Below, piece by piece: positions 1-11,520 of a DNA stretch of 64,000 nucleotides; positions within the stretch are counted from its first letter, which is position 1; every line of letters begins with the position of its first letter. The DNA lies in assembly GCF_007981265.1 (NCBI RefSeq), contig NZ_CP034363.1:1984001-2048000 (forward strand), read 5' to 3'. The DNA is from Pantoea sp. CCBC3-3-1 (GTDB lineage: Bacteria > Pseudomonadota > Gammaproteobacteria > Enterobacterales > Enterobacteriaceae). The position numbers and the translations under genes are program-made. Below the pieces are notes generated by a model that saw nothing but the letters and a program-made list of their open reading frames with translations, searched no databases and was not told where the DNA came from.

Positions 1-96
1 TATCTGCTTTTTTTGAAACCGCGACAGGTCATAAAAAAATGTGATAAAACCATGACAAAGCACAAACGTCATACACAACATTTTGGTCTCTCTATA

Positions 97-3000
97 ATGA
101 TCCCACAGATTTCTCAGGCGCCGGGCCTCGTTCAACTGGTGCTGAATTTTTTGCAGGCGTTAGAGCAGCAGGGTTTTACTGGTGATACCGCGACCAGCTA
201 TGCCGACCGCCTTTTAATGTCCACCGACAACAGCATCTACCAGCTGTTACCCGACGCGGTGATTTTTCCCCGTTCGACAGCCGACGTGGCGCTGGTGGCC
301 CGCCTGGCTGGCGAAGCGCGTTTCAGCAGCCTGACGTTTGCGCCGCGCGGCGGCGGCACTGGCACTAACGGTCAGTCGCTGAATCAGGGGATCGTAGTGG
401 ATATGTCCCGCCATATGAACCGCATCCTGGACATCAACGTTGAACAGGGCTGGGTCAAAGTTGAAGCGGGCGTGATTAAAGATCAGCTCAATGCCTTTCT
501 CAAGCCCCTCGGCTATTTCTTCTCTCCCGAACTTTCTACCAGTAACCGTGCAACACTGGGCGGAATGATCAATACCGATGCATCCGGTCAGGGATCGCTG
601 GTTTACGGTAAAACGTCCGATCACGTTTTGGGGCTGCGGGCGGTGCTGCTCGGCGGTGATATTCTGGATACACGAAGCGTACCGGTGGCAGTGGCTGAAA
701 CGCTGGCCCGGGAAGCCACGCCGGAAGGCGTTATTTATCGTACGGTGCTGGAACGCTGTCGCGATCGCCGTCAGCTGATAATCGATAAGTTTCCCCGGCT
801 CAACCGCTTCCTGACGGGCTACGATCTGCGGCACGTCATCAGCGATGACCTGCAAAAAGTCGATCTGACCCGACTGCTATGTGGTGCAGAAGGCACTTTA
901 GCGTTCATTACCGAAAGCCGGTTGAACATTACGCCCATTCCTGCAGTCCGCCGCCTGGTCAATATTAAGTATGACTCTTTTGATTCTGCCCTGCGCAGCG
1001 CGCCGTTTATGGTAGAAGCGCAGGCGTTGTCAGTCGAAACTGTCGATTCCAAAGTGTTAAATCTGGCGCGGGAAGATATCGTCTGGCACTCGGTGAGTGA
1101 ACTTATTGCAGACGTCCCCAATCGCGATATGCAGGGCCTGAACATTGTAGAATTCGCTGGAGATGATAAGGCGCTGATCGACGCTCAGCTGGCCTCTTTG
1201 TGCCAGCGTCTGGACGAATTAATGGCTTCGGGGCAGGCTGGCGTCATTGGCTATCAGCTGTGTGACGATATCAGCGGCATTGAGCGCATTTATGCCATGC
1301 GTAAAAAAGCGGTGGGATTGCTTGGCAATGCGAAAGGTCGGGCCAAACCTATCCCGTTTGTGGAGGATACCTGCGTGCCGCCGCAGCACCTGGCGGACTA
1401 TATAGTCGAGTTCCGCAAGCTGCTTGATGGGCATAACCTCAGCTACGGCATGTTTGGTCACGTTGACGCGGGTGTTTTACATGTGCGCCCGGCGCTGGAT
1501 ATGTGCGATCCGCAGCAGGAAATGCTGATGAAGCAGATTTCTGATGAAGTGGTGGCACTGACAGCACGCTATGGCGGTTTGCTGTGGGGAGAGCATGGCA
1601 AAGGCTTCCGTGCTGAATACAGTCCGGCCTTTTTTGGTGAAGAGCTGTTTAATGATTTACGCCGCATCAAAGCGGCTTTTGACCCGGAAAACCGGCTGAA
1701 TCCGGGTAAAATCTGTGCGCCTTATGGTGTGAATGAGCCAATGATGCAGGTCGATGCGGTCAAACGTGGCACCTTCGATCGCCAGATCCCGGTTAACGTT
1801 CGCACCAACTGGCGTGGCGCGATGGAATGTAATGGCAACGGCCTGTGCTTCAACTTTGATGTCCGCAGCCCGATGTGCCCGTCAATGAAAATCACCAGTA
1901 ACCGAATCCACTCTCCTAAAGGCCGCGCCACGCTGACGCGAGAATGGCTGCGCTTGTTAGCAGAGCAGGGGGTGGATCCGCTGGAGCTGGAGAGACGTCT
2001 GCCGGAGCAGAAAGTCAGCCTGCGTGGATTAATTGAGCGGACCCGTAACAGCTGGCACGCCAGGCGTGGCGAATACGATTTTTCACATGAAGTGAAAGAA
2101 GCGATGTCCGGCTGTCTGGCGTGTAAAGCCTGTTCGACCCAGTGCCCGATCAAAATTGACGTGCCCGGTTTCCGCTCCCGCTTTTTACAGCTTTATCATA
2201 CCCGCTACCTGCGTCCGGCAAGTGATTACCTGGTCGCCAGCGTGGAAAGCTATGCGCCGCTGATGGCGAAAGCGCCAAAGTTCTTCAACTTTTTTCTGCG
2301 CCAGCCGCTGGTGCGTGAAATGAGCAAAGCGCAGATTGGCATGGTGGATTTACCGCTGCTCTCGTCGCCTAATTTAAAACAGCAGCTGGCAGGCCACCGT
2401 TCAACGAATACCACGCTTGAGCAGTTAGAAGCGATGAGCGAGACGATCCGTGCGCGCCACGTCCTGATCGTGCAGGATCCTTTCACCAGCTATTATGAGG
2501 CCCGGTTAGTCAGCGATTTCGTCGCGCTGGTGGAAAAGCTGGGTTATCAGCCCGTGGTGCTGCCGTTCTCGCCAAACGGCAAGGCGCAGCACATTAAAGG
2601 TTTCCTGCAACGTTTTGCCCGTACGGCGCAGAAAACCGCCGACTTTCTCAATCGTGTGGCAACGCTGGGGCTACCGATGGTGGGCGTCGATCCGGCGCTG
2701 GTACTCTGCTATCGCGATGAGTACAAAGAAATTTTGGCTGATAAGCGCGGCGATTTCCATGTACAGCTGGTGCATGAGTGGCTGCAAAAAGCGCTGCCGG
2801 AACAGCCCGCTATGCCACAAAGCGGTGAATCCTGGTATCTGTTTGGGCACTGCACTGAAGTGACTGCGCTGCCTGCTTCAAGCCAGCAGTGGGCCGGCAT
2901 TTTTGCCCGGTTTGGCGCCAGGCTTGAAAACGTCAGCGTGGGCTGCTGCGGTATGGCAGGCACCTACGGCCATGAGAGCAAGAATCTGGAAAACTCCCTG

Positions 3001-3150
3001 GGCATCTACGAGCTTTCATGGCATCAGGCGCTGCAAAAACTGCCGCGCCAGCGCTGCCTTGCCACCGGCTATTCCTGCCGCAGCCAGGTAAAACGCATCG
3101 AAGGCAACGGCATGCGCCATCCTTTGCAGGCCTTACTGGAACTCGTCTGA
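97..3150 (+). CDS. ydiJ: YdiJ, FAD and Fe-S oxidoreductase
   Basis: Large cytoplasmic FAD-linked dehydrogenase fused to a ferredoxin-like Fe-S part. A glycine-rich FAD-binding segment (RGGGTGTNG) lies near residue 84. The FAD-oxidase C-terminal domain follows, then cysteine cluster [12 protein letters not shown] near residue 672 and a late [10 protein letters not shown] segment near 948 typical of CCG Fe-S domains. I chose the ATG at 97 over the in-frame ATG at 13 because the product then begins [10 protein letters not shown] like E. coli YdiJ and has the family length (1017 aa). E. coli YdiJ has been linked to oxidation of D-2-hydroxy acids such as D-2-hydroxyglutarate; that is family knowledge and the substrate cannot be read here. 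Its stop overlaps the menI start, so the two are probably co-transcribed. Confidence 0.95.
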   Translation: MIPQISQAPGLVQLVLNFLQALEQQGFTGDTATSYADRLLMSTDNSIYQLLPDAVIFPRSTADVALVARLAGEARFSSLTFAPRGGGTGTNGQSLNQGIVVDMSRHMNRILDINVEQGWVKVEAGVIKDQLNAFLKPLGYFFSPELSTSNRATLGGMINTDASGQGSLVYGKTSDHVLGLRAVLLGGDILDTRSVPVAVAETLAREATPEGVIYRTVLERCRDRRQLIIDKFPRLNRFLTGYDLRHVISDDLQKVDLTRLLCGAEGTLAFITESRLNITPIPAVRRLVNIKYDSFDSALRSAPFMVEAQALSVETVDSKVLNLAREDIVWHSVSELIADVPNRDMQGLNIVEFAGDDKALIDAQLASLCQRLDELMASGQAGVIGYQLCDDISGIERIYAMRKKAVGLLGNAKGRAKPIPFVEDTCVPPQHLADYIVEFRKLLDGHNLSYGMFGHVDAGVLHVRPALDMCDPQQEMLMKQISDEVVALTARYGGLLWGEHGKGFRAEYSPAFFGEELFNDLRRIKAAFDPENRLNPGKICAPYGVNEPMMQVDAVKRGTFDRQIPVNVRTNWRGAMECNGNGLCFNFDVRSPMCPSMKITSNRIHSPKGRATLTREWLRLLAEQGVDPLELERRLPEQKVSLRGLIERTRNSWHARRGEYDFSHEVKEAMSGCLACKACSTQCPIKIDVPGFRSRFLQLYHTRYLRPASDYLVASVESYAPLMAKAPKFFNFFLRQPLVREMSKAQIGMVDLPLLSSPNLKQQLAGHRSTNTTLEQLEAMSETIRARHVLIVQDPFTSYYEARLVSDFVALVEKLGYQPVVLPFSPNGKAQHIKGFLQRFARTAQKTADFLNRVATLGLPMVGVDPALVLCYRDEYKEILADKRGDFHVQLVHEWLQKALPEQPAMPQSGESWYLFGHCTEVTALPASSQQWAGIFARFGARLENVSVGCCGMAGTYGHESKNLENSLGIYELSWHQALQKLPRQRCLATGYSCRSQVKRIEGNGMRHPLQALLELV

Positions 3151-3575
3151 TGGCCATTTGGCAACGACACACCACGCTGGAGCAGCTAAATCAGCTTAGC
3201 CAGGGTACAATGGTTGAGCATGTTGGCATTGTGTTCACGTTCATCAACGACGAAAGTCTTGAAGCCACTCTGCCTGTGGATGCACGCACGCGTCAGCCCT
3301 TTGGCCTGTTGCACGGCGGAGCGTCTGTCGTGCTGGCAGAAACGCTGGGCTCCGTTGCCGGTTATCTTTGCAGCGTAGACGATCAGCGTGTCGTAGGGCT
3401 GGACATCAATGCCAGCCACCTGCGAGCAGTGAGTGAAGGTGAAGTGCGTGGCGTCTGTCGTGCGATCCATCCTGGCCGCACGCACCAGGTCTGGCAGATC
3501 GATATTTTCGACCAGCAACAGCGATTATGCTGTACGTCACGCTTAACGACGGTTGTGCTCTCGGGTAAAAAATAA
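3150..3575 (+). CDS. menI: MenI, 1,4-dihydroxy-2-naphthoyl-CoA thioesterase
   Basis: Hotdog-fold thioesterase of 141 aa that releases 1,4-dihydroxy-2-naphthoate from its CoA ester in menaquinone synthesis (known for E. coli MenI/YdiI). The family signature [16 protein letters not shown] is present, with the glutamate that serves as catalytic base, and the C-terminal [10 protein letters not shown] segment also matches. The ATG overlaps the ydiJ stop by one base (TGATG), implying translational coupling. A 7-bp hairpin covers the stop codon and the 12-bp gap to the convergent small gene; it has no U-tract, so I do not call it a terminator. Confidence 0.93.
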   Translation: MAIWQRHTTLEQLNQLSQGTMVEHVGIVFTFINDESLEATLPVDARTRQPFGLLHGGASVVLAETLGSVAGYLCSVDDQRVVGLDINASHLRAVSEGEVRGVCRAIHPGRTHQVWQIDIFDQQQRLCCTSRLTTVVLSGKK

Positions 3576-3587
3576 GGCCCAATCGCC

Positions 3588-3992
3588 TTATATAATCCAG
3601 GAGGCGTGCCTGACGAAATCGCTTTGCAGCCGGGTCGCTTTGTCCCACTCGCCGTTCAGCGCCAGCTGGTGACAAAGGCGGCTGAGCGTGTTGCGTGCCA
3701 GTTGCCAGGCCTGCATGCGAAACAGCCGCTCGCGTCCGGTGTTGGTTAACTCCTGCATCAGGCGCTGATGAAGGCGGCCAAGTGCATGCAGGTAGCTTTG
3801 GTCATCGCCATTAAGCTGACAGAGTTCAGCCATATCAAGACAGGTGTCGTTAAACCTGCGCAGTTGTTCGGGAGTGGATTCCGGGCGGTTTAATTTTGCC
3901 TGGGCCATGTAGTAGTCGACGGTAATATCGCGGACGGAAAATTTGTATTCATCAATCTTATGTTGCAGCCAGGCACTCATCGACACATTCAT
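3588..3992 (-). CDS. unknown 134-aa protein, probably Fur-regulated
   Basis: I do not recognise this protein and it is not E. coli YdiH, the small gene often found here. It is predicted soluble and helical, rich in Leu, Gln and Arg, with no signal peptide, membrane segment or obvious catalytic motif. Possible starts are at 4004, 3992 and 3980. I prefer ATG 3992 (MNVSMSAWLQ) because a GGGG stretch lies about 8 nt upstream. It is divergent from sufA. A near-perfect Fur box starts 17 bp before its start codon, so iron repression is likely. Function unknown; a role in iron or Fe-S physiology is inference from position only. Confidence 0.7.
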   Translation of the reverse strand: MNVSMSAWLQHKIDEYKFSVRDITVDYYMAQAKLNRPESTPEQLRRFNDTCLDMAELCQLNGDDQSYLHALGRLHQRLMQELTNTGRERLFRMQAWQLARNTLSRLCHQLALNGEWDKATRLQSDFVRHASWII

Positions 3993-4008
3993 TACAGGCC
4001 CCATTCGC

Positions 4009-4027
4009 GCTAATGATAATCATTATC
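4009..4027. promoter_or_regulatory. Fur box between unknown gene and suf
   Basis: The 19-bp stretch matches the Fur consensus GATAATGATAATCATTATC at 18 of 19 positions by eye. It lies just upstream of the minus-strand unknown gene and about 360 bp before sufA, so its closest target is the unknown gene. Confidence 0.85.
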
Positions 4028-4384
4028 ATATAATAAATGGCGCATTATTCAACGCCACCCGCAATTATTTTTATCGATTCATGCTGCCTCTCAGATAAAT
4101 TGGTAATAACAATACGCCACAGGGCTGAAAGAGTTAAAATAAGCATTATTACTGCTTAACGCAGCGCGGCTGATATTTACTGGCTGCTTTTCAATGTGTT
4201 ACCATTTCGTTAAATCGTGCTGTAACACAAAGCGCAATCCTCTTCACAGGGTCTAAACTGATTAAAGAGACCGAAAAACCCCCTGTTAGCCTTAATCCCT
4301 GCAAAACAAGAGGTTGAAGAGACTATCATTATCACTAACATAGGGGTATCAGCCCGCAGGGCTTCAGACTCGCGAGGTAATGTT
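4028..4384 (+). promoter_or_regulatory. suf operon leader and regulatory region
   Basis: AT-rich 357-bp region before sufA. In E. coli this area binds OxyR, IHF, IscR and Fur. A second, partial Fur-like site (TATCATTATC, 4324-4333; about 12 of 19 consensus positions over 4315-4333) sits close to the gene, where the E. coli suf Fur site overlaps the promoter. I could not assign an IscR or OxyR site with confidence. The sufA ribosome-binding site is GAGGT at 4374-4378, six bases before the ATG. Confidence 0.5.
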
Positions 4385-4759
4385 ATGCCATCATCATCAA
4401 CTGCTTCTTTTTCTCCTGACGACTACGTCTGGAAAGGACTGACGCTCACCGACAGCGCCGCTAAGCAAATTATTACGCTGGGTGCTGGCGACGCGCAGGT
4501 GAAAGGTTTACGGCTGGGCGTGAAAACGTCGGGCTGTGCCGGATTCGGTTACACCATGGACTTGACTAAAGAGCCCGCTACCGATGATTTAGTTTTCAGC
4601 CATAACGGCGCGAATCTTTACGTGCCGTTGCAGGCTATGCCCTTTATTGACGGAACCGAAGTGGATTTCGTTCGTGAAGGCCTGAACCAGATTTTCAAAT
4701 TTAATAATCCTAAAGCTCAACACGCCTGCGGCTGTGGTGAGAGCTTTGGCGTTGAGTAA
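4385..4759 (+). CDS. sufA: SufA, A-type Fe-S carrier
   Basis: A-type scaffold/carrier that accepts Fe-S clusters from the SufBCD complex and passes them to apoproteins in the cytoplasm. 124 aa, matching the family length. The three cluster-binding cysteines are in SGCAGFGY (middle) and ACGCGESF (C-terminus). First gene of the complete sufABCDSE operon, the stress and iron-limitation Fe-S pathway; sufB begins 6 bp later. Regulation by Fur is supported by the sites upstream. Confidence 0.97.
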   Translation: MPSSSTASFSPDDYVWKGLTLTDSAAKQIITLGAGDAQVKGLRLGVKTSGCAGFGYTMDLTKEPATDDLVFSHNGANLYVPLQAMPFIDGTEVDFVREGLNQIFKFNNPKAQHACGCGESFGVE

Positions 4760-4764
4760 AGCTT

Positions 4765-6258
4765 ATGTCTCGAAATACTGATACATCAGACGACGTGCAG
4801 GTCTGGGAAGGGAATCATCAGAAATACAAGGAAGGCTTTTTCACCCAGCTGCAAACGGAAGAATTCGAACACGGCCTCAGTGAAGATGTCGTGCGTGCGA
4901 TTTCGGCCAAACGCAATGAGCCGGACTGGATGCTGGAATTCCGCCTGAAAGCCTATGCGGCCTGGCTGGAAATGGAAGAGCCACACTGGCTGAAAGCGAA
5001 TTATAAATCGCTGAACTATCAGGATTACAGCTATTACTCAGCGCCTTCCTGTGGCAACTGCGACGACAGCTGCGCATCTGAGCCTGGCGCTCAGCAGGCT
5101 TCTGGCGCGCAGGCACCGAACTACCTGACGGAAGAAGTGGAAAACGCCTTTAAACAGCTGGGCGTACCGGTACGTGAAGGGCAGGAAGTCGCGGTAGATG
5201 CGATTTTTGACTCGGTGTCGGTTTCCACTACCTACCGCGGCAAGCTGGCAGAGCAGGGCATTATTTTCTGCTCGTTTGGCGAAGCGATTCATGAGCATCC
5301 CGAGCTGGTTAAACAGTATCTGGGCACCGTCGTGCCGGCAAACGACAACTTCTTTGCCGCGCTGAACTCCGCTGTCGCCTCAGACGGCACCTTTGTTTAT
5401 ATCCCGAAAGGGGTACGCTGCCCGATGGAACTGTCGACCTATTTCCGCATTAATGCGGCGAAAACCGGTCAGTTCGAACGTACGATTTTGATTGCCGATG
5501 AAGGCAGTTACGTCAGCTATATTGAAGGCTGCTCTGCGCCCGTGCGCGACACCTATCAGCTGCACGCTGCCGTAGTGGAAGTGATTATTCACAAAGATGC
5601 TGAAGTGAAATATTCCACCGTGCAGAACTGGTTCGCCGGTGGCGAATCTGAAGGCGGTATTCTCAACTTCGTAACCAAGCGCGCGCTTTGCGAAGGCGAG
5701 AACAGCAAAATGTCCTGGACACAGTCCGAGACCGGTTCTGCTATCACCTGGAAATATCCAAGCGTGATCCTCAGAGGCGACAACTCGATCGGTGAGTTCT
5801 TCTCGGTAGCATTGACCAGCGGCCATCAGCAGGCTGATACCGGCACCAAGATGATCCACATCGGGAAAAACACCAAATCCACCATCATCTCGAAAGGGAT
5901 TTCGGCGGGTAAAAGCCAGAATACCTATCGCGGCCTGGTGAAAATCATGCCAACAGCGACCAACGCCCGTAACTTCACCCAGTGTGACTCAATGCTGATT
6001 GGCGCTGAGTGCGGCGCGCACACGTTCCCTTATGTGGAAGCGCGCAATAATACCGCTCAGCTGGAGCATGAGGCGACGACATCACGGATTGGCGAAGATC
6101 AGCTGTTCTACTGCCTGCAACGCGGGATCAGCGAAGACGATGCCATCTCGATGATCGTAAACGGTTTCTGTAAAGACGTTTTCTCCGAGCTGCCGCTGGA
6201 ATTTGCAGTGGAAGCGCAAAAATTGCTGGCGATCAGCCTTGAACACAGCGTGGGTTAA
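4765..6258 (+). CDS. sufB: SufB, Fe-S scaffold subunit
   Basis: Scaffold subunit of the SufBC2D complex on which nascent Fe-S clusters are built from SufE/SufS sulfur. 497 aa, family-like. An N-terminal cysteine-rich segment ([10 protein letters not shown], near residue 95) precedes the beta-helix core. The C-terminal core has the conserved [16 protein letters not shown] region that holds the functional cysteine and glutamate. Between sufB and sufC there are 57 bases, slightly more than elsewhere in the operon, with no hairpin that I could see. Confidence 0.97.
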   Translation: MSRNTDTSDDVQVWEGNHQKYKEGFFTQLQTEEFEHGLSEDVVRAISAKRNEPDWMLEFRLKAYAAWLEMEEPHWLKANYKSLNYQDYSYYSAPSCGNCDDSCASEPGAQQASGAQAPNYLTEEVENAFKQLGVPVREGQEVAVDAIFDSVSVSTTYRGKLAEQGIIFCSFGEAIHEHPELVKQYLGTVVPANDNFFAALNSAVASDGTFVYIPKGVRCPMELSTYFRINAAKTGQFERTILIADEGSYVSYIEGCSAPVRDTYQLHAAVVEVIIHKDAEVKYSTVQNWFAGGESEGGILNFVTKRALCEGENSKMSWTQSETGSAITWKYPSVILRGDNSIGEFFSVALTSGHQQADTGTKMIHIGKNTKSTIISKGISAGKSQNTYRGLVKIMPTATNARNFTQCDSMLIGAECGAHTFPYVEARNNTAQLEHEATTSRIGEDQLFYCLQRGISEDDAISMIVNGFCKDVFSELPLEFAVEAQKLLAISLEHSVG

Positions 6259-6315
6259 TCCGCGCTGCTTACGATCATTCAGCGCAATGCCCGAGCGTAT
6301 TGCCCAGGAAACACT

Positions 6316-7062
6316 ATGTTAAGCATTAAAGATTTACAGGTAAGTATCGAAGATAAAGAGATCCTGCGCGGACTGAGCCTTGAGGTGAAGCCGGGTGAAG
6401 TCCATGCCATTATGGGACCAAACGGTTCAGGTAAAAGTACGCTGTCGGCCACGCTGGCAGGCCGCGAAGAGTACGAAGTGACCGGCGGCTCGGTGAATTT
6501 CAAAGGTAAAGATCTGCTGGAGCTTTCTCCGGAAGATCGCGCGGGCGAAGGCATCTTTATGGCTTTCCAGTACCCGGTTGAAATTCCCGGCGTCAGTAAC
6601 CAGTTTTTCCTGCAGGCGTCAGTCAACGCCGTGCGCAAATATCGCGAGCAGGAAGCGCTGGACCGTTTCGACTTCCAGGACTTTATTGAAGATAAAATTC
6701 ACCTGCTGAAAATGCCGGAAGATCTGCTGACCCGCTCGGTTAACGTTGGCTTCTCTGGCGGCGAGAAAAAGCGTAACGACATTCTGCAAATGGCGGCGCT
6801 GGAACCTGAACTTTGTATCCTTGATGAAACCGACTCCGGTCTGGATATCGATGCGCTGAAAACCGTGGCAAACGGCGTCAACACGCTGCGCGACGGCAAG
6901 CGCTCGTTTATCATCGTGACGCATTACCAGCGTATTCTGGATTACATCAAACCTGACTTCGTGCACGTCCTTTATCAGGGCAAAATCGTCAAGTCGGGTG
7001 ACTTTACGCTGGTGAAACAACTGGAGGAGCAAGGCTATGGCTGGCTTACCGAACAGGAGTAG
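6316..7062 (+). CDS. sufC: SufC, Fe-S assembly ATPase
   Basis: ABC-type ATPase of the SufBC2D complex; ATP binding drives the conformational change needed for cluster formation. Walker A GPNGSGKS near residue 35, ABC signature SGGEKKR near 152, and Walker B LCILDETDSGLD near 170 are all intact. Soluble, no membrane segments, 248 aa. The last 26 bases overlap the start of sufD, so the two subunits are probably translationally coupled. Confidence 0.97.
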   Translation: MLSIKDLQVSIEDKEILRGLSLEVKPGEVHAIMGPNGSGKSTLSATLAGREEYEVTGGSVNFKGKDLLELSPEDRAGEGIFMAFQYPVEIPGVSNQFFLQASVNAVRKYREQEALDRFDFQDFIEDKIHLLKMPEDLLTRSVNVGFSGGEKKRNDILQMAALEPELCILDETDSGLDIDALKTVANGVNTLRDGKRSFIIVTHYQRILDYIKPDFVHVLYQGKIVKSGDFTLVKQLEEQGYGWLTEQE

Positions 7063-8320
7063 TGACAACGCCCTGCAGCAATGGCATCACCTGTTCGAAA
7101 CCCAGGGCGAGCACCGTTCACTGCAGGCACAGCAGCACTGGCAGCAGGTACTGCGCTTAGGGCTGCCGACGCGCAAGCAGGAAAACTGGAAATACACGCC
7201 GCTTGACGGCCTGCTTGGCCAGAATTTTGTTCTGCCTCAGCCTGCGACGCTAAGCAGTGCCGATGTCGCTGCCCAGGCACTGAACATCGATGCGGTGCGA
7301 ATGGTCTTTGTTGATGGTCGCTTCAGCGCCGAACTGAGCGATAACAGCTGGGATCTGTTCGACATCCAGGTAACAAAAGCTGCCGGACGCCGCGAGCTGA
7401 GCGCACCCGTCCAGCCAGAAGTTTTCCTGCATCTGACCGAAAGCCTGGCGGAAGAGGTGACCACCATTCATCTGCCGCGCGGCAAGTCGGCGGCTCGGGC
7501 GTTGTATATCCTGCATATCAGCAGCGGCAGCGCACAGGAAGAGATGAATACCTCGCATTATCGTCATCATTTGCAGCTGGATGACGGTGCGGAAGCGACG
7601 GTTATTGAACACTATGTCAGCCTGAATGACGCTACGCATTTTACCGGCGCTCGCTTTACCGCGACCGTGGGTAATAACGCGCAGCTGAAGCATTACAAGC
7701 TGGCCTTTGAGCACGCCAGCAGCTATCACTTCTCCCATAACGATCTGGTGATTGAACGTGATGCGCGTGTGCAAAGCCATAGCTTCCTGCTGGGCAGTGG
7801 CCTTTGCCGCCATAACACCAGCGTGCAGCTGAATGGTGAAGGCACCGATTTGGGCATTAACAGCCTGATGCTGCCGGTAGAAAAAGAAGTTTGCGACAGC
7901 CGTACTTACCTTGAACACAACAAAGGGTATTGTCAGAGCCGTCAGCTGCACAAAACCATTACGCGTGATAAAGCGCGATCCGTGTTCAATGGCAAAATTA
8001 CCGTAGCGAAGCACGCGCTGAAAACTGACGGCCAGATGAACAACAACAACCTGTTGTTAGGACGTCTGGCGGAAGTGGACACCAAACCTCAGCTGGAAAT
8101 TTATGCTGATGACGTTAAGTGCAGCCACGGTGCGACAATTGGCAGAATCGACGACGAGCAGATGTTCTATCTGCGCGCGCGTGGTATCAGCGAAGAGTCT
8201 GCGCAGCGCATGATTATCTATGCATTTGCCGCAGAACTGACCGAAGCAATTACAGATGACGTACTGAAGGAAGCGGTGATGCAGCGTATTGCACAGCGTT
8301 TTCCCGGAGGCATTAAATGA
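7037..8320 (+). CDS. sufD: SufD, Fe-S assembly subunit
   Basis: SufB paralogue that forms the SufBC2D complex and is needed for iron entry. 427 aa. The start at 7037 ([11 protein letters not shown]) inside the sufC end matches the E. coli SufD N-terminus. The C-terminal beta-helix region carries [15 protein letters not shown] with the conserved Cys and His. The stop overlaps the sufS ATG by four bases. Confidence 0.97.
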   Translation: MAGLPNRSSDNALQQWHHLFETQGEHRSLQAQQHWQQVLRLGLPTRKQENWKYTPLDGLLGQNFVLPQPATLSSADVAAQALNIDAVRMVFVDGRFSAELSDNSWDLFDIQVTKAAGRRELSAPVQPEVFLHLTESLAEEVTTIHLPRGKSAARALYILHISSGSAQEEMNTSHYRHHLQLDDGAEATVIEHYVSLNDATHFTGARFTATVGNNAQLKHYKLAFEHASSYHFSHNDLVIERDARVQSHSFLLGSGLCRHNTSVQLNGEGTDLGINSLMLPVEKEVCDSRTYLEHNKGYCQSRQLHKTITRDKARSVFNGKITVAKHALKTDGQMNNNNLLLGRLAEVDTKPQLEIYADDVKCSHGATIGRIDDEQMFYLRARGISEESAQRMIIYAFAAELTEAITDDVLKEAVMQRIAQRFPGGIK

Positions 8321-9540
8321 GTTTTGACCTGACACGCGTCAGGGCTGATTTTCCTGTTTTGGCGCGAGAAGTGAATGGCCAGCCGCTGGCCTATCTTGAC
8401 AGCGCCGCCAGCGCGCAAAAGCCGCAGGTGGTTATCGATGCTGAAAGCCGGTTCTATGAACACGGCTACGCGGCAGTGCACCGTGGTATTCACACGCTAA
8501 GCGCTGAAGCGACAACGGAAATGGAAAACGTGCGTGCTCAGGCCGCGCGTTTCCTTAACGCCGCTTCGCCAGAGGAGATCGTTTTCGTCAAAGGCACCAC
8601 CGAGGGCATTAACCTCGTGGCCAGCAGTTGGGGAGGCAGTCAGCTGCAGGCGGGTGACAACATTCTCATTACCGAGATGGAGCATCACGCCAATATCGTT
8701 CCGTGGCAGATGATTGCGCAGCGTACCGGGGCGGAAGTACGCTTTATTCCGCTAACCGAAACCGGTGAGCTGGATCTCTCAACGCTGCCGTCGCTGATGG
8801 ACAGCCGTACGCGGATGCTGGCCATTACTCAGGTTTCGAACGTGCTGGGCACCGTCAATCCGGTTAAAGAGCTGGTTGCTCAGGCCAAAGCGGCGGGCGT
8901 GGCCACGCTGATTGACGGCGCTCAGGCGGTGATGCACGGCAAAGTCGACGTTCAGGATCTGGACTGCGACTTTTATGTCTTCTCCGGGCACAAAATTTAC
9001 GGTCCATCCGGGATTGGTATCCTGTATGGCCGTAAAGCCATACTGGATCAAATGCCACCCTGGGAAGGCGGCGGCTCAATGATTGCCACCGTCAGCCTGA
9101 CAGAAGGCACGACCTATGCCGCTGCGCCATGGCGCTTTGAGGCGGGTTCGCCAAATACCGGCGGGATTATGGGCCTGGGGGCCGCGCTGAAGTGGATAAC
9201 CGGGCAGGATCTGGACGCTATCCATCAGCGTGAGCAGGTACTGATGCGTTACGCGCTGGACAAGCTGGCTTCCGTGCCCGATCTGGTCATCTACGGGCCC
9301 GAGCAGCGTGCAGGCGTCATCGCCTTTAACCTGGGCAAGCATCATGCTTACGATGTCGGCAGCTTCCTCGATCAGTACGGAATTGCTATTCGCACCGGTC
9401 ACCATTGCGCCATGCCGTTGATGACGCATTACGGCGTACCGGCGATGTGCCGTGCCTCCTTTGTTTTGTATAATAGCGAAGAAGAGGCCGATCGCCTGGC
9501 GGCTGGCCTGACACGTATTCATCGCCTGCTGGGCGGCTGA
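8317..9540 (+). CDS. sufS: SufS, cysteine desulfurase
   Basis: PLP-dependent group II cysteine desulfurase that converts cysteine to alanine and loads persulfide sulfur for Fe-S assembly. The PLP lysine is in [10 protein letters not shown] and the catalytic cysteine in RTGHHCAMP near residue 365. 407 aa. Works with SufE, encoded 24 bp downstream, as sulfur acceptor. Confidence 0.97.
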   Translation: MSFDLTRVRADFPVLAREVNGQPLAYLDSAASAQKPQVVIDAESRFYEHGYAAVHRGIHTLSAEATTEMENVRAQAARFLNAASPEEIVFVKGTTEGINLVASSWGGSQLQAGDNILITEMEHHANIVPWQMIAQRTGAEVRFIPLTETGELDLSTLPSLMDSRTRMLAITQVSNVLGTVNPVKELVAQAKAAGVATLIDGAQAVMHGKVDVQDLDCDFYVFSGHKIYGPSGIGILYGRKAILDQMPPWEGGGSMIATVSLTEGTTYAAAPWRFEAGSPNTGGIMGLGAALKWITGQDLDAIHQREQVLMRYALDKLASVPDLVIYGPEQRAGVIAFNLGKHHAYDVGSFLDQYGIAIRTGHHCAMPLMTHYGVPAMCRASFVLYNSEEEADRLAAGLTRIHRLLGG

Positions 9541-9564
9541 GCCGTTTAGCGAAGGGAGGTTTTA

Positions 9565-9987
9565 ATGGCAACGTTGCCAGACAAAGAAAAACTGGTGCGC
9601 AACTTTACCCGTTGCGCTAACTGGGAAGAGAAATATCTCTACGTTATCGAACTGGGTGCCATGCTGCCAGCACTGGCTGACGCGCTGCATCAGCCGGAGA
9701 ACACCATTTCTGGCTGTCAAAGCCAGGTGTGGATCCTGATGGACACCGACGCTCAGGGCCGCGTGACGCTCGGTGGCGACAGCGATGCCGCTATCGTTAA
9801 AGGGCTGATTGCGGTGGTCTTCATCCTCTATCAGCAAATGACGCCTGCGGAAATTCTCGCGTTCGATGTCCGTCCGTGGTTTGCCCAGCTGGCGCTGACT
9901 CAACACCTCACGCCGTCCCGTTCTCAGGGACTTGAAGCGATGATCCGTGCCATCCGCTCTAAGGCTCAGGCGCTGACTCAGAGCTGA
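9565..9987 (+). CDS. sufE: SufE, sulfur acceptor
   Basis: Accepts persulfide from SufS and hands it to SufB. 140 aa; the acceptor cysteine is Cys51 in [10 protein letters not shown], exactly where the family has it. An AGGGAGG ribosome-binding site precedes the ATG. Last gene of the suf operon; a terminator hairpin follows. Confidence 0.96.
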   Translation: MATLPDKEKLVRNFTRCANWEEKYLYVIELGAMLPALADALHQPENTISGCQSQVWILMDTDAQGRVTLGGDSDAAIVKGLIAVVFILYQQMTPAEILAFDVRPWFAQLALTQHLTPSRSQGLEAMIRAIRSKAQALTQS

Positions 9988-10008
9988 GTTGCTACACTTC
10001 TCGAAGGG

Positions 10009-10036
10009 CTTCCCGCCTCGCTGGTGGGAAGTTTTC
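10009..10036 (+). terminator. rho-independent terminator after sufE
   Basis: CTTCCC pairs with GGGAAG, extended by a G-U and two C-G pairs, with loop TCGCT, followed by TTTTCTTT. It separates the suf operon from ldtE. Confidence 0.85.
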
Positions 10037-10058
10037 TTTATCCTGACGAGAAATTAGC

Positions 10059-11087
10059 ATGAAAATTTGCCTCACTTTGTCCTTACTGCTGACTGCTTTC
10101 CTGTTTGCGCACCCTGCCAGCGCAACAGAATATCCTTTACCTGCTGCCGACAGCCGCCTGATCGGTGAAAACACCACCTACACCGTCCCCAACGACGGCC
10201 GCTCGCTGGAAGCCGTTGCCGCCCATTATAAAATTGTCCTGCTGGGCATGCTTGAAGCGAACCCCGGCACCGATCCCTGGCTGCCGAAAGCCGGCTCACA
10301 GCTGACCATTCCGGGTCAGATGTTGCTGCCTGATACCAAACGTGAAGGCATCGTCGTTAATCTTGCGGAGCTGCGGCTTTATTACTATCCGCCGAATGAA
10401 AACAAAGTGGTGGTCTATCCCATCGGCATTGGTCAGTTAGGCGCGAATACGCCGCCAATGATTACCCGCATCAGCCAGAAAATACCTCATCCCAGCTGGA
10501 CGCCAACACCCAATATTCGCAAGCGCTATGCGCTTGAGGGGAAAACGCTACCGGTAACTATTCCGGCAGGGCCGGATAACCCCATGGGGCTTTTTGCGCT
10601 GCGCCTGGCTTACGGTAAGGGGCACTATCTGATCCATGGCACAAATGCGGATTTTGGCATTGGCATGCGTGTCAGTTCCGGCTGCATTCGTCTGCGGCCT
10701 AAAGATATAGAGGCGCTATTCAACAGCGTGCCTCAGGGCACTCGCGTGCAGATTATTAATCAGCCGGTAAAATATGGCGTGGAACCCGATGGTAAACGTT
10801 ATATCGAGGTGCATCAGCCGCTTTCCCATACGGAGCAAGACGATCCTCAAACCATGCCGATTACGATGACGATAAATGCCAAAAAATTTGCCCGCAGCGC
10901 GCAAAGTGACGATGCGATGATCAAAGAAGCGATTGCAAGACGTTCAGGTATGCCCGTGTTGGTGAACACAGGGGATGCCATTGATAGCGAGACGGAGATG
11001 CCCGCTACGACGCAGCAAACGCATTCTGACAAGGGTTCAGCAAAAAAGGCTACCGTAAGTCAGGTTCAGTCACAAAGCGCACAGTAA
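10059..11087 (+). CDS. ldtE: LdtE, L,D-transpeptidase (YnhG)
   Basis: Periplasmic YkuD-family L,D-transpeptidase that forms 3-3 peptidoglycan crosslinks. Signal peptide at residues 1-22 ending PASA; LysM-like segment about 40-85 (TYTVPNDGRS...LTIPGQ); YkuD domain about 100-230 with HGTNADFGIG and the catalytic cysteine in SSGCIRL. After the conserved RSGMPV segment there is a tail of about 38 residues, polar and rich in Ser, Thr, Lys and Gln, longer than in E. coli LdtE. It lies next to lpp, although LdtE itself makes 3-3 links rather than attaching Lpp in E. coli. Confidence 0.93.
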   Translation: MKICLTLSLLLTAFLFAHPASATEYPLPAADSRLIGENTTYTVPNDGRSLEAVAAHYKIVLLGMLEANPGTDPWLPKAGSQLTIPGQMLLPDTKREGIVVNLAELRLYYYPPNENKVVVYPIGIGQLGANTPPMITRISQKIPHPSWTPTPNIRKRYALEGKTLPVTIPAGPDNPMGLFALRLAYGKGHYLIHGTNADFGIGMRVSSGCIRLRPKDIEALFNSVPQGTRVQIINQPVKYGVEPDGKRYIEVHQPLSHTEQDDPQTMPITMTINAKKFARSAQSDDAMIKEAIARRSGMPVLVNTGDAIDSETEMPATTQQTHSDKGSAKKATVSQVQSQSAQ

Positions 11088-11159
11088 GAGGTATAGCTCG
11101 TTTTGCTGCGGAGAGGTGAGGAGAGAAGGGCCAGGGAAAGTGTTGCAAAAACAGGGCAA

Positions 11160-11188
11160 AAAAATGGCGCACATTGTGCGCCATTTTT
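11160..11188 (-). terminator. lpp terminator
   Basis: Perfect 13-bp stem (AAAAATGGCGCAC with its complement) around a 3-nt loop. The A- and T-runs on either side let it work in both directions, ending lpp and backing up ldtE. Confidence 0.9.
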
Positions 11189-11201
11189 AAAACCAGAACT
11201 C

Positions 11202-11520
<319 letters not shown>

